A stretch of DNA of 64,000 nucleotides from Brucella rhizosphaerae (GCF_002252475.1 NZ_NNRK01000033.1:62001-126000); one strand, 5' to 3'. Positions 1-8,321 are shown, counted from the first letter of the stretch. Numbers and translations: made by a program. The notes: a model not told the origin generated them from the letters alone.

Positions 1-51
1 CTCCATGATCTTGTTCAATGCCTGTTCGTTACGCTCTCTTTGATAATCCAT
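1..51 (-). CDS. 5' end of a phage gene following the portal (truncated by window edge)
   Basis: Only the first 17 codons are visible, beginning MDYQRERNEQALNKI. An ATG at 51-49 has a GGAGAG ribosome binding site seven bases upstream, and the portal stop lies 10 bases before it, so the two genes are very probably cotranscribed. In P22-type phages the gene after the portal is often a scaffold or another head protein, but nothing in these 17 residues shows that. The charged, helical start is compatible with it. Confidence 0.6.
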   Translation of the reverse strand, partial: MDYQRERNEQALNKIME

Positions 52-60
52 TTGCTCTCC

Positions 61-2370
61 TTAAAACTGTGGCGGCATATCCGCTTGCGGAGGCATTAAC
101 CCCTCTGCTTCTGGTGGCATTCCTTCACTTTGAGTGAAGCCCTGCATTGCCTGCTGCATTGCTGCCGCTGCTTCTTGATCTGCCTGTGCCTGCTGCTGGC
201 GGTTCTGTTCGCGTGCGACTTGCATTTGCACCTGCGCATCTTGTTCCGCGCTTGCAAAATCCATGTCCATGCGCTTCGCTTCCTGCTCGGCTTTGATCGC
301 TGCCATATTTACTTGCGCGTTGTATTTGGCCGCGATTTCAGCACGCTTGAGTTCAAGATCGGCGAAGGCCAGGTCGCGAATGCGGTCGTTTTCCATGATG
401 AGTTTCTTCGCTTCAAACTCACGCTTTTCGCGTTCGGACTGCGCACGTAGTTCCGCCTTGGCCTTCTCAACCTCGATTAGACCGAGAGTGTCAGGGCTTG
501 GCTGTGGTGGCTGCGGTGGGGGTGGTGGCGGGATTGTTGCTGGATCTTGGAAGAAGGCGTTAGCGTTCTTAAAGCCTGCGTTCTCGGCTATACGCACAAG
601 CGTTTCATAAATGTGCTGCTGATTAACGAACGGCATCTGGCGTTCCATTGCCGTAAACTGGTTCTGCAAGATCATCTGGAGCGACATCATATTGCCGTCC
701 TTGTTCATCACGCCGAAAGCAACAGTTGCGGAAATGTCTAATTCCGGGTCCCATTCATCCACCAGCATCTTCTCGTACTTGCCAAGCAAGCGCGTAATCA
801 ACGCCTCTGCATCGTCTGGATATTGGATGAGAAGATCGATGATAATGCGGAACAAGTAGCGGTAGCCGGTATCTGCAAAATGGCGACAAACCATTTCAAC
901 AAGCATCTGACTTGCGTTTGCACGCTGGCTTGATGCTGTCGCTGTCGTGTTCTGCATGTCGCTGGCATTGATGCTCATCATCGCACCGCCAACGCCGGTT
1001 GTAAGTTCTGCTGTCTCTCTGATTTGCTCCATCACTGGCAAAGCCGAAGCGCCAGTAAATGGTGTGCTGATGAAGTTAATACCGGCATCAGGGCTTGTTG
1101 ATCGGATAGCAGCACCGGGAGCCAAGTTCAAAGCATCATCAAAACGCGTAACGTCTGGATTGACCACCTTAATCGGATGAACGTGCATATTGAGGTTATC
1201 AATAATACCGCGCTGCATCTTCGAAAGCAGTTCCTGCTCTGGGCCAACGCGATCTGCAATGCCCTGACCGAAGAGCGTGTTTGGCGTTACAAACGGGCAG
1301 AACGCAGCATATGGGTAGAATTTGCTTACTTCTTCATAGCCCAACACGACCGGATTGCTTTGAATATCGCCGGCAAGCGTAATGCGGTAATGACGGCGCT
1401 TTTCGCTCTCAATCGCCATGAACGTATAGATTTCATATACAAATACCTCGTCTTCAATATCGCTTATGCCTTGGTCAAAATTCAGCACTGATGCGCGTTG
1501 CACGCTAATGCCGCTTGTCTCGTCAGATGCGCTAGGAATGCCTTTTATCTTCTCAACATCGTGGCCCTGTTCGATAAGCATCTGGCGTCCTACGACTGCT
1601 TTATGCCCCTGCAACTTTGCGCGAATGCCGCCTGTTTGCTGGTCAAAGTCTGCGTCCTTTGAAACGATGAAGTTTTCAGGAGCGAGGTTCACTATGTTCA
1701 TTCTGCGCTGAGTGCGGATATGGCGAATTTTGAGGTCGTATAACTGCGGCTGCGGCATCAACTGCGCAAATGCAGCCATCGGGTCAGGGTTGTTTGGATC
1801 AGCAGGAGCCGGTGGAGCGCTATAAGGCTCGCTGGCTTCCTCAATGATGATCTTCCCTGCTTCTTCCTGTTCTTGGAAGAAGACTAGTTGCTCGTCCGTA
1901 ACGCCTTTGACCAACTGCGGGAGCAATTCCTCTTTGTGGGCTTTGAAGTCCACCATTACGATGCCAAGGCCAGTAATTGCAGCGTTCTTAACCCACGGAA
2001 GAAGCCAAGCAACATGACTGTTGAGGTCGCGAGCAACAAAATTCGCAACGTCGGTCTGCTGGATTGCAAGCGCTTCCTGATCTGCACGACTTGGGAGAAA
2101 TTCGACCACTTTCTTCTGCGTATCGAAGACGCGAATAATCTGACCTGTCATCCACTCGGTATGCTCTAGGACTTTCGGGACGATGTATTTGGAACGGCCC
2201 TTGATCGATGCATCACCCGCCATTGGCTTGCGCAGATACTGCTTGATTGCTTCTTCTTGTTTCAGTGCAATGTTATCGGTCGAAAAGCCCACAGCCTCGT
2301 TGACCAGACTTCCAATTTTGCGTGCTAGATCGTCGTCGCTCAGGAACTTCTTCTTATTTTTCTTAGCCAT
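61..2370 (-). CDS. Phage portal protein, P22-type
   Basis: Predicted portal: the dodecameric ring at one capsid vertex through which DNA is packaged and ejected. The 769-residue length and N-terminal half (loading region, then a long alpha/beta wing ending near residue 620) resemble P22-like portals of short-tailed phages. Residues 640-769 are proline-rich, then Glu/Gln/Ala-rich and coiled-coil-like, as expected for a barrel/tail segment. The start has a GAAAGG ribosome binding site. It lies 61 bases downstream of TerL in the same direction, the usual packaging order. The last 25 codons contain one copy of the 17-bp palindrome, read as FTQSE. An ATAAATA box sits 48 bases upstream of the start. 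Function is by family resemblance only. Confidence 0.85.
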   Translation of the reverse strand: MAKKNKKKFLSDDDLARKIGSLVNEAVGFSTDNIALKQEEAIKQYLRKPMAGDASIKGRSKYIVPKVLEHTEWMTGQIIRVFDTQKKVVEFLPSRADQEALAIQQTDVANFVARDLNSHVAWLLPWVKNAAITGLGIVMVDFKAHKEELLPQLVKGVTDEQLVFFQEQEEAGKIIIEEASEPYSAPPAPADPNNPDPMAAFAQLMPQPQLYDLKIRHIRTQRRMNIVNLAPENFIVSKDADFDQQTGGIRAKLQGHKAVVGRQMLIEQGHDVEKIKGIPSASDETSGISVQRASVLNFDQGISDIEDEVFVYEIYTFMAIESEKRRHYRITLAGDIQSNPVVLGYEEVSKFYPYAAFCPFVTPNTLFGQGIADRVGPEQELLSKMQRGIIDNLNMHVHPIKVVNPDVTRFDDALNLAPGAAIRSTSPDAGINFISTPFTGASALPVMEQIRETAELTTGVGGAMMSINASDMQNTTATASSQRANASQMLVEMVCRHFADTGYRYLFRIIIDLLIQYPDDAEALITRLLGKYEKMLVDEWDPELDISATVAFGVMNKDGNMMSLQMILQNQFTAMERQMPFVNQQHIYETLVRIAENAGFKNANAFFQDPATIPPPPPPQPPQPSPDTLGLIEVEKAKAELRAQSEREKREFEAKKLIMENDRIRDLAFADLELKRAEIAAKYNAQVNMAAIKAEQEAKRMDMDFASAEQDAQVQMQVAREQNRQQQAQADQEAAAAMQQAMQGFTQSEGMPPEAEGLMPPQADMPPQF
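123..139 (+). repeat. 17-bp palindrome, copy 1
   Basis: CTTCACT-TTG-AGTGAAG, a perfect 7-bp inverted repeat with a TTG spacer, lying inside the 3' end of the portal gene where the minus strand reads it as FTQSE. Confidence 0.9.
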
Positions 2371-2418
2371 AGCGCCTTTCGCCGCATTAATGCGGTTCTC
2401 GTTTTTGAATATTCCGGG

Positions 2419-2425
2419 TATTTAT
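2419..2425 (-). promoter_or_regulatory. ATAAATA box upstream of portal
   Basis: ATAAATA on the minus strand in the short TerL-portal gap, followed by CCCGG. It resembles the T4-type late promoter core (TATAAATA). That is an inference from recurrence at several late genes; no -35 element is evident. Confidence 0.4.
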
Positions 2426-2431
2426 TGGGGC

Positions 2432-3862
2432 TTATTCAAAACAACGCAGATCGCCGTAATCGACCGGACGCGTCCAATCGGCTGTAGTTCCAAGGCTCGT
2501 TGAGGACACTGCAAACGTCAGGCAGAGAGCATCGGCAAAGTCGGGCGAAGCGCCCATGCGTTTGCGGATAGACTTCTTGTCCTCGACCTTAACTTTGCCG
2601 TTTCGTTCCGTGTCGTAAGTTGGAAACGCCAACTCGTTGATGAGTTCTGAATGCTTTGGAATGCTGACATTGCCTTTGACGAACCAGTCTCGGCATTCCC
2701 ACCACAGTTGATCACGAAGGCGATTGAAAAACTCAGGTCGGCGCGTTGGCGTATTGGAAACGACAACCGCTTTTACCGGCACGCCGAGTTCTTTGAGCAT
2801 ACTGGCGATGCCGTTACCGATGCCGATGGCGTCAACGCAAACGAACTTCGGCTGCTCGGCTTTATCGGCAGTGAAATACAAGTCGCGCACTGCATAAGCG
2901 AGCGTTGCGGGTTCTAACCCTTTCCAGACCTTCGGATCGTCAAGCACAACATTGTCATGGCGCTTTATGAGAACGGAACGGTCGCCACCCTGACCAGCAG
3001 GGTCAAGCCCCCAGATTATCGGCTTGTTTGCCGCTGGAATAGCATCTGTATTGAATGCTGCTTCCTCGACCTTATTGCGTGGGATTAGTCCATCTTCATC
3101 GGATAGCGGAAACTCACCGAGGACCATCATGCGATATTCGCGTGAGAACTCCCCCCCGTAATCGGCCTTCGCTTCCTCTGCATCCTCTTGCGTCCATCCC
3201 GGCTTGTCGGAGGACTGGCCGTGAACCTTAGTCCACCTGTCGCTTATTGCGGGATCGTTCCATGTTTCCCAAAAACGACCGCTAGTTCTTGTCGGGTTGG
3301 AAATGAGGCAGAGTTTCGGGTTCTTATCGCGAAAAATACCTTTGAAGGCGTCAAACACTTCATCGGGAACACCTGTGGCCTCATCAACGAAAATGAAGTT
3401 GTTAGGCGCGTGAATACCTCGCGCATTTTCGATGTTCTCTTTGTTCGCCAACTTGAAGACGCCGAGGCAATCATTCGGGCGTGTCTTGCGCTCAACCTTG
3501 GTTGCTGTGGCATCGTATGCTTCCTTAATGTCTTCATCGGACATTTTGCCGTGAAGCATCAGAATTTCATTCCAAATATTTGTTTTAATCTGCTGCTCGG
3601 ACGGCCCGAAGATCGTAACCTTGACGTTGTCGTGACAGATCATGCACCACCAAAACACGACCGCCATAACGTGTGTCTTGCCGAAACCAGCACCACCTTT
3701 GAATGTGATGCGCTTGCTTCGTTGGAATGCTTCTGCAAATTCGATTTGCTTTGGGGAGAGTGTCGTTCCGAACAAGTGATGCGCGAAAAACGCGATATCC
3801 TCTTTGTATTTCGGAAATAAATGCTGCTGAAAAAATTGTGCCTTTTGAGCGGATAATGCCAT
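2432..3862 (-). CDS. Phage terminase large subunit (TerL)
   Basis: DNA-packaging ATPase/nuclease that docks on the portal. Walker A GGAGFGKT lies near residue 58 and Walker B FIFVDEAT near residue 155. The RNase H-like nuclease domain follows with GLDPAG near residue 285, VCVDAIG near 340, and a closing SPDFADAL near 440, giving the expected acidic residues. The ATG at 3862 is preferred over an upstream in-frame GTG because AAAGGTGG precedes it. It is read with the portal. The usual small-subunit partner is not upstream on this strand; a DUF5681 candidate is on the opposite strand at 4698-5099. An ATAAATA box lies 20 bases upstream of the start. Confidence 0.93.
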   Translation of the reverse strand: MALSAQKAQFFQQHLFPKYKEDIAFFAHHLFGTTLSPKQIEFAEAFQRSKRITFKGGAGFGKTHVMAVVFWWCMICHDNVKVTIFGPSEQQIKTNIWNEILMLHGKMSDEDIKEAYDATATKVERKTRPNDCLGVFKLANKENIENARGIHAPNNFIFVDEATGVPDEVFDAFKGIFRDKNPKLCLISNPTRTSGRFWETWNDPAISDRWTKVHGQSSDKPGWTQEDAEEAKADYGGEFSREYRMMVLGEFPLSDEDGLIPRNKVEEAAFNTDAIPAANKPIIWGLDPAGQGGDRSVLIKRHDNVVLDDPKVWKGLEPATLAYAVRDLYFTADKAEQPKFVCVDAIGIGNGIASMLKELGVPVKAVVVSNTPTRRPEFFNRLRDQLWWECRDWFVKGNVSIPKHSELINELAFPTYDTERNGKVKVEDKKSIRKRMGASPDFADALCLTFAVSSTSLGTTADWTRPVDYGDLRCFE

Positions 3863-3881
3863 TAATACCACCTTTCGGTGA

Positions 3882-3888
3882 TATTTAT
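3882..3888 (-). promoter_or_regulatory. ATAAATA box upstream of terL
   Basis: AAATAAATA on the minus strand 20 bases before the TerL start codon, overlapping the stop of the holin-like gene. It belongs to the recurrent late-gene box set. Confidence 0.4.
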
Positions 3889-4283
3889 TTCCCCACGTCT
3901 TTTTCCTGCTTTTCGTCTTCTACGAGCGTTCCGACGATGCCTTTCAGGTCTGCGCTCTTTGGTAATTTTGGATCACGCGCCCAACGCTGCACCATGCGAA
4001 TTGCACCTTCAGCCAGATAAACGCCGATCAAGCCTATACCGAACGCAATGCCGTTGTTCGTTGACAGGTCAGTGTCAGCCACCTGAAAATATTTGGTCAG
4101 GATGGGTGTCAGGTAGACCGCGCAAGCAGTACCGACAAACCCGCCTGTAAGGGTTTCCCACTTCGATTGAGCCTTGACCATCATTGTGCGGACAATCGCA
4201 CCGGCAAGGCCAGCAAACATGTGAGCGTGATTAATTCCAAGCGAGTTGAGCAGCGATAGTATCGCGGCGAGAATTGTAGTCAT
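3885..4283 (-). CDS. Holin-like small phage membrane protein
   Basis: About 132 residues with a hydrophobic N-terminal helix (residues 1-14), a second hydrophobic stretch around residues 45-62 (TGGFVGTACAVYLTP), and a third around 78-95 (GIAFGIGLIGVYLAEG), then a charged lysine-rich tail. This two-to-three helix layout with a charged C-terminus fits phage holins that release endolysin, but no specific family is recognised. Start chosen at 4283 because AAGGGG lies seven bases upstream; a longer reading frame to 4421 has no ribosome binding site. It is immediately upstream of terL (22 bases), which is unusual for a holin, so a head-assembly or other membrane role is possible. Confidence 0.55.
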   Translation of the reverse strand: MTTILAAILSLLNSLGINHAHMFAGLAGAIVRTMMVKAQSKWETLTGGFVGTACAVYLTPILTKYFQVADTDLSTNNGIAFGIGLIGVYLAEGAIRMVQRWARDPKLPKSADLKGIVGTLVEDEKQEKDVGK

Positions 4284-4402
4284 GTTCAGCCCCTTCATCG
4301 GGACCGAAATGCCCCTCTCCGTATTTAATTGGATGGGCTTAATTGGCGCTCTGACTGGCTTCTGGACGGCACACGTCCACACTGATTTCTGGCGTCCTCT
4401 TA

Positions 4403-4409
4403 ATAAATA
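4403..4409 (+). promoter_or_regulatory. ATAAATA box, plus strand
   Basis: TAATAAATAC 23 bases before the start at 4433; the only plus-strand member of the box set. It faces the divergent holin/terL operon across a 150-base gap. Confidence 0.4.
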
Positions 4410-4432
4410 CAAGACAACCAAGGAGGGAATTC

Positions 4433-4705
4433 ATGAAGATTAAAATGGCAATCGCACAGGGCTATGTCGAAGGCGAAATTAAAGGCTTTATCGAAGCAAA
4501 CGCAGGGTTAAGTGCAAGCGAGGCAACAGCGCAATGGGTGGAACAGAAATACGGTCGTTGGATCAAAGAGAACCTAGAAACCGAATATGACATTCGCCTT
4601 ACAGACTCCGACACTTCATTTGTGATCGGTTTTCCAACCGAGGAATTAGCGCTGAAATATCGAGAACTGCTTGGCGGTCATGTGATCGGAGACAAGGATG
4701 CCTAA
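4433..4705 (+). CDS. Small phage protein, unknown
   Basis: 90 residues, acidic and soluble, no recognised domain. The start has an excellent ribosome binding site (AAGGAGG, seven bases upstream). Its 3' end overlaps the next gene by eight bases, so the two are translationally linked. It is the first gene of the rightward transcript, divergent from the packaging operon, and its pairing with a TerS-like gene hints at a packaging or head role. That is context only. Confidence 0.75.
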   Translation: MKIKMAIAQGYVEGEIKGFIEANAGLSASEATAQWVEQKYGRWIKENLETEYDIRLTDSDTSFVIGFPTEELALKYRELLGGHVIGDKDA

Positions 4706-5099
4706 GAGCGATAACAAACATTATCCGCCGTCTCGTCTTGCTGGATTGAAACCATATAAGAAGGGTCAGTCGGGCAATCCGAAAGGCCGTCCACCGACAC
4801 CACCTGAGATTAAGGAAGCGCTGCAAGGTCACTCGCTGGAAGCCGTCAACAAGGCTTACGACTTGATGATGAATAGCACGAACGAAATGGTACAATTGAA
4901 GGCTACTGAAATGTTCCTATCGCCATTCGTGAGCAAAGCGGCGCAGAAGGTCGATATTGACCATCAAGTGACACACAACATGAGCGACCTGATTGCAAAG
5001 ATGAATGCGTCAATGGCTGCTGTCGGACAAGACACTAAGGTCATCGACGTAACGCCGGTCGAAAACATTTCCCCTAAAAAACCGGACGCTTCACTTTGA
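4698..5099 (+). CDS. DUF5681-type protein, candidate terminase small subunit
   Basis: 133 residues. The N-terminal segment GQSGNPKGRPP (about residues 24-34) is the signature of DUF5681 proteins, which commonly sit beside phage terminases and are thought to act as small subunits that recognise the packaging site. A helical region follows (residues 38-80) and a variable tail. It overlaps the previous gene by eight bases. It is encoded divergently from TerL, which is uncommon. The stop codon is embedded in the spacer of a 17-bp palindrome, and a second palindrome follows 36 bases on. DUF membership is confident; the packaging role is inferred. Confidence 0.7.
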   Translation: MPKSDNKHYPPSRLAGLKPYKKGQSGNPKGRPPTPPEIKEALQGHSLEAVNKAYDLMMNSTNEMVQLKATEMFLSPFVSKAAQKVDIDHQVTHNMSDLIAKMNASMAAVGQDTKVIDVTPVENISPKKPDASL

Positions 5100-5105
5100 G
5101 TGAAG
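5089..5105 (+). repeat. 17-bp palindrome, copy 2
   Basis: Perfect CTTCACT-TTG-AGTGAAG. The arms extend to nine bases here (CG on the left, CG on the right). The TGA stop of the DUF5681 gene falls in its centre. Confidence 0.92.
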
Positions 5106-5470
5106 CGGACGCGTCTCACACCATCTTCACTTTGAGTGAAGCATCTCCAAGCCCCCTTCCAATTCCATTTAAGAGTAAATTAATCCTATATTTGGTTAAC
5201 ATAAATTAATACTTGCGACACAAGCAAGGCATAGATAGAACCTCCCTGTCTTGCCGAGTAATCGGCCTGACCGTTCTTTGAAAAGTCATATGTAAAGTCG
5301 TCATGTTACGTCATTCAACTAGTCCTTTAATGGACATGCGTTCCGGCAGGTTGGTGATTGTTTCTACCGTTCAACGGGAAACACGCGGCGGAAAAAATCT
5401 TGGTCATCCGAAGGAAACTTCACGCACCCGACCGAGGTGAAACGTGCAACAAACATGAAAGGACGCACAA
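5106..5470 (+). other. Gene-free 365-bp leader with inverted repeats
   Basis: Between the DUF5681 gene and the 307-residue gene. It holds palindrome copy 3, a short AT-rich stretch (5165-5210), CTTGC/GCAAG arms near 5213 and GCCGA-GTAA-TCGGC near 5258. It probably contains the promoter of the next gene, but no convincing -35/-10 pair was identified. Confidence 0.5.
5125..5141 (+). repeat. 17-bp palindrome, copy 3
   Basis: Perfect CTTCACT-TTG-AGTGAAG exactly 36 bases after copy 2, in the leader of the rightward gene at 5471. Confidence 0.92.
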
Positions 5471-6394
5471 ATGACTGAGATTAAGAATGTATCCAACAAC
5501 TCCATCGACGCTACCATTCTGGCTGAGAAGAAAGTGTTCGCCCTATCGCGTAGTGTGTTTTCACACCACGTATCAGAACTAGAAGTAGCGCCGTCGGCAA
5601 AGCAGTTTATTGTTGAACTCAACGACCAAGCCTCCGGGCTTGTCTTTGACGATAACAAGTTACGCGATGCGACATATCGCTATGTTGCTAAACTTGTGGA
5701 CGCAGCCCGCACTCTAACGGACGTTGAGTCCGAAACGAGGAAGGCATTCATCAAACTTTTCGAGGCTCTTTTTGGAACCAAGAATGTTGAGGAAGCGCTC
5801 AAAAGTAACAATCCTTATCTTATGCTTGTCCGCGCTGTGGACGGTAATTGGGTAACCAAAAAAGATGAGAAAGGTCGCGAACAAACCAAGTGGGCTCCTA
5901 ATCGTAGCAGCGAGAAATATTCGCATGTTTGCCGCTTCGCTATCGAATTTAATCTAACTGGCGACACTCTGCTGGAACACTTTATCACGCGCAAGTCGAT
6001 TACCTTTAATCGGAAAGAGACGAAGCAAACGATAAAGCCGACTATTAATGACATCATCAAAGCAGACCGCGAAATTCACACTACTGGACCGCGCGAAGTG
6101 ATGGACGAAAGCGAATGGAAGGGAGTTTTCGAACTCAATCCACTAGCAACAGTCCCATTCACAAAGCAAATTGAGAAAGCAATCAAGTTACATGAAGGCT
6201 ATCTCGGTGTCGCTCTCGTACGGGTAAAGGACGGTGAACTAGAAATTCTTGGCGACGCCGGTAAGGAAAGCAACGATGTATTGCGCTTGTTCAAGAACCA
6301 GCGCCCTGCGGTTGCTGAAACTTACTGGAAGGCCAAAGAAGAATCGCTAGATGTTGCAGAACTTGATCCGGCTCTGGCTCGCGATGTTAAGTAA
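5471..6394 (+). CDS. Phage protein of unknown function
   Basis: 307 residues, soluble, charged, no domain recognised. Residues 60-115 and 190-235 look helical. An internal basic patch (RKSITFNRKETKQTIKP, around 175-190) could contact nucleic acid. Start at 5471 supported by AAAGGA ten bases upstream. It follows the leader containing two copies of the 17-bp palindrome and is closed by a perfect 10-bp hairpin terminator at 6413-6440, so it looks like a single-gene transcription unit whose expression may be set by the palindromes. Confidence 0.75.
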   Translation: MTEIKNVSNNSIDATILAEKKVFALSRSVFSHHVSELEVAPSAKQFIVELNDQASGLVFDDNKLRDATYRYVAKLVDAARTLTDVESETRKAFIKLFEALFGTKNVEEALKSNNPYLMLVRAVDGNWVTKKDEKGREQTKWAPNRSSEKYSHVCRFAIEFNLTGDTLLEHFITRKSITFNRKETKQTIKPTINDIIKADREIHTTGPREVMDESEWKGVFELNPLATVPFTKQIEKAIKLHEGYLGVALVRVKDGELEILGDAGKESNDVLRLFKNQRPAVAETYWKAKEESLDVAELDPALARDVK

Positions 6395-6412
6395 TAGTTT
6401 TGGAGTTTACGA

Positions 6413-6440
6413 AGGGGATGGCATTGCCATCCCCTCTTTT
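6413..6440 (+). terminator. Intrinsic terminator after 307-residue gene
   Basis: AGGGGATGGC / GCCATCCCCT, a perfect 10-bp stem with loop ATT, followed by CTTTT. It sits 18 bases past the stop and directly before the ribosome binding site of the next gene. Confidence 0.9.
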
Positions 6441-6452
6441 GTTGGAGGTACT

Positions 6453-7052
6453 ATGTCACCCGATTATTCAATCATCTTTGCCGGTTTGCTTATCAGAGCA
6501 CGTTTTGAAAACGCTTTAGACGCATTGCTCAACCAAACTGCTATGCCAAAAAATTTCGTTGATGGTCACCTTACGGTGGAACAACGGATTTCATGGCATC
6601 GGGCAGTTGCGGTACGCAAGAAGGCTGAACGTGAGCAGCGTGAACTGTGTGATGCTCCCGAGGCATCAATTGAGTATTACAGGCGGTGTTCAGTCGTCGC
6701 TCGTGCTCTCACTCATCTGCATAGACGTTTTCGCAACGTTCGATATGCAATCGGCCTTGATCCTAGCAAGCGCCGAGTTGAGTTGAAGCGACTACGGCTT
6801 GAACACCGGCAGCATGAGGAAGCCTTTAGGGCCGTCTTTCGTGAAAAGAGGCTATTGTCTCAAGACGAAAAGGCCGCGTTATCTGTCCGTGAAAGCGGGA
6901 GATACCGTTGGGTTCCTCACATTGAAACCCGCGATCCTGCCGCATCTTGGCCTGTAGAGGTCAGGTATGCGGACGAAATTGCGCTGGTTAGAAAATGGAT
7001 TGCTGAAATCGATGATGCGATTGAGGGATATAAGGCAGCAGTATCGAGTTAA
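6453..7052 (+). CDS. Phage protein of unknown function
   Basis: 199 residues. Start at 6453 (MSPDYSIIF) chosen for GGAGG eight bases upstream; the frame stays open further upstream into the preceding gene and its terminator but without a ribosome binding site. A mostly helical, arginine- and glutamate-rich protein (residues 60-150) with no recognised domain, possibly coiled coil. It lies between two strong terminators, so it needs its own promoter or readthrough. Function unknown. Confidence 0.7.
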   Translation: MSPDYSIIFAGLLIRARFENALDALLNQTAMPKNFVDGHLTVEQRISWHRAVAVRKKAEREQRELCDAPEASIEYYRRCSVVARALTHLHRRFRNVRYAIGLDPSKRRVELKRLRLEHRQHEEAFRAVFREKRLLSQDEKAALSVRESGRYRWVPHIETRDPAASWPVEVRYADEIALVRKWIAEIDDAIEGYKAAVSS

Positions 7053-7055
7053 CAG

Positions 7056-7080
7056 AAGCCCCGGTTCGCCGGGGCTTTTT
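7056..7080 (+). terminator. Intrinsic terminator
   Basis: AAGCCCCGG-TTCG-CCGGGGCTT followed by TTT; a 9-bp stem with a stable tetraloop. Confidence 0.95.
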
Positions 7081-7089
7081 CGTATATGG

Positions 7090-7106
7090 CTTCACTCTAA
7101 GTGAGG
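7090..7106 (+). repeat. 17-bp palindrome, copy 4 (degenerate)
   Basis: CTTCACT-CTA-AGTGAGG: left arm intact, spacer CTA instead of TTG, one change in the right arm. It lies immediately before the ATG at 7111 and covers its ribosome binding site (GTGAGG), so a bound factor could block expression. Confidence 0.7.
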
Positions 7107-7110
7107 CAGA

Positions 7111-7638
7111 ATGAGGCGGGGCATGTTCACAAAGAAACTTACAATTTCACGAGTTTTCGAGCGTATAGACGCATTACGACTAGAGGCAGTGGCAAACGGG
7201 TATTGTTGCTTTAACTATAATGATCGTTTTCGCTATCACGGTGAAACCACAAATAAATTTAGGTCATCACCTTTCAATCCTTCTCTAGAAAACAAGTGGT
7301 CGGACGAATTAATTTTTCTGAGCACCATGCGAGAGAAGTATGGGGTCGATGGAGAAAACACGCTTCTTGTTTTTGAAGGCGTTGACCATCCCGATGTTAA
7401 CGTGGTTCTCGGAAGTATCGTCGGCTCTCGCCAAGCAAGTGTTGATATTAAAATCAAGGCTCACGAAACTGATGAGAGTCAACATGCGCATTTCTTGTTT
7501 ATGGGCTTTGAAGACGCGACTGATATGAAGCAGTTCATTGCCGAATATGGCCGGAAGTCCACCGACGAAATTCTTGGCTCCTCCGATATGCTGACCGAAA
7601 ATCACCTTCTCGAAGGTCTGGATGACTGGTTGGTTTGA
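7111..7638 (+). CDS. Phage protein of unknown function
   Basis: Up to 175 residues. The start is either 7111 (GAGG upstream) or 7123 (GGCGGGG upstream); both are plausible. The sequence mixes aromatic/polar N-terminal residues with a hydrophobic beta-rich centre (NTLLVFEGV, VNVVLGSIVG, around 85-105) and an acidic C-terminus (LLEGLDDWLV). No known domain recognised. It begins right after a terminator and a palindrome copy, so it is likely a separately controlled gene. Confidence 0.7.
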   Translation: MRRGMFTKKLTISRVFERIDALRLEAVANGYCCFNYNDRFRYHGETTNKFRSSPFNPSLENKWSDELIFLSTMREKYGVDGENTLLVFEGVDHPDVNVVLGSIVGSRQASVDIKIKAHETDESQHAHFLFMGFEDATDMKQFIAEYGRKSTDEILGSSDMLTENHLLEGLDDWLV

Positions 7639-7689
7639 ACCACGAGTTCAGTTTCTCCATTTGTTGACTTCGATTAAAAGGACAAAACT

Positions 7690-7980
7690 ATGAGTACTAG
7701 TGATACTCTTTTCGATACCGAACGTAGCCTGAACGAGTGCTGCGTGGACCCTTACACTAATGATGAAACTCGCCTGAAAATTAATCAAATCCGCTGCCAA
7801 ATGGTTGCTCTAAGACTGGAGTTAGACAGTTCTATCCCAATGGAGTGGCTTGAACGTAACCCAATATACGCCGCCGCAAAAAACGGCGATATTGGCCCGC
7901 ACGATGCTTATATGAACGGTGATGATCGAATTCTACTGCCATTCAGCATCGCGTTAGCGAAGGCATTTCCCCAACCGTAA
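7690..7980 (+). CDS. Small acidic phage protein, unknown
   Basis: 96 residues with an AAAGGA ribosome binding site. It contains conserved-looking Trp/Pro and Cys-Cys residues near the N-terminus (NECCVDPY) but no metal motif. Read in the same direction as the neighbours at 7111 and 8038 with short gaps, so probably cotranscribed. No function can be assigned. Confidence 0.65.
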   Translation: MSTSDTLFDTERSLNECCVDPYTNDETRLKINQIRCQMVALRLELDSSIPMEWLERNPIYAAAKNGDIGPHDAYMNGDDRILLPFSIALAKAFPQP

Positions 7981-8037
7981 ATTTTAGCGCTTATTATAGC
8001 GGATTGCCGATGTTCCCCTTCTGTTCTATATGAGGGC

Positions 8038-8298
8038 ATGACACGTACTATCCGATCCCTCGCAGATGCAGCACGCCATGGAATGTTTGTGGTCGCCACC
8101 TGTCGCGACTGCAAACGCGAAGCGCGATTTCTCGCGAGCGATCTTGCCGAAATGTTTGGATATGGTCGAAGTCTGAGCGGTTTACGGTTTAAATGTACTC
8201 GATGTGATTCTCGAAACTGCGAGGTGAAACCGGAACTTCCCGGTTTCGAGCGGCAGCATGAAACGGTCGTTTGGCGACCTGTGAAAGTTAAGGGCTAG
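8038..8298 (+). CDS. Small zinc-ribbon-like protein
   Basis: 86 residues with two Cys pairs, CRDC (about residues 22-25) and CTRC (about 53-56), plus a further Cys in SRNCEV, the spacing of a zinc ribbon. Such proteins are common in alphaproteobacterial genomes and phages and usually bind nucleic acid or another protein; the exact role is unknown. No strong ribosome binding site: the sequence before the ATG reads ATATGAGGGC, giving GAGGG only two to three bases away, so the start is slightly uncertain. It precedes the DUF2971 gene by 23 bases. Confidence 0.65.
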   Translation: MTRTIRSLADAARHGMFVVATCRDCKREARFLASDLAEMFGYGRSLSGLRFKCTRCDSRNCEVKPELPGFERQHETVVWRPVKVKG

Positions 8299-8321
8299 CA
8301 TCTACGAAGGGCGGGCATTTC

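Noticed and set aside
3188-3820. 210-residue open frame antisense to terL
   Set aside because: It runs opposite to a TerL with complete motifs and has no ribosome binding site; a shadow frame.
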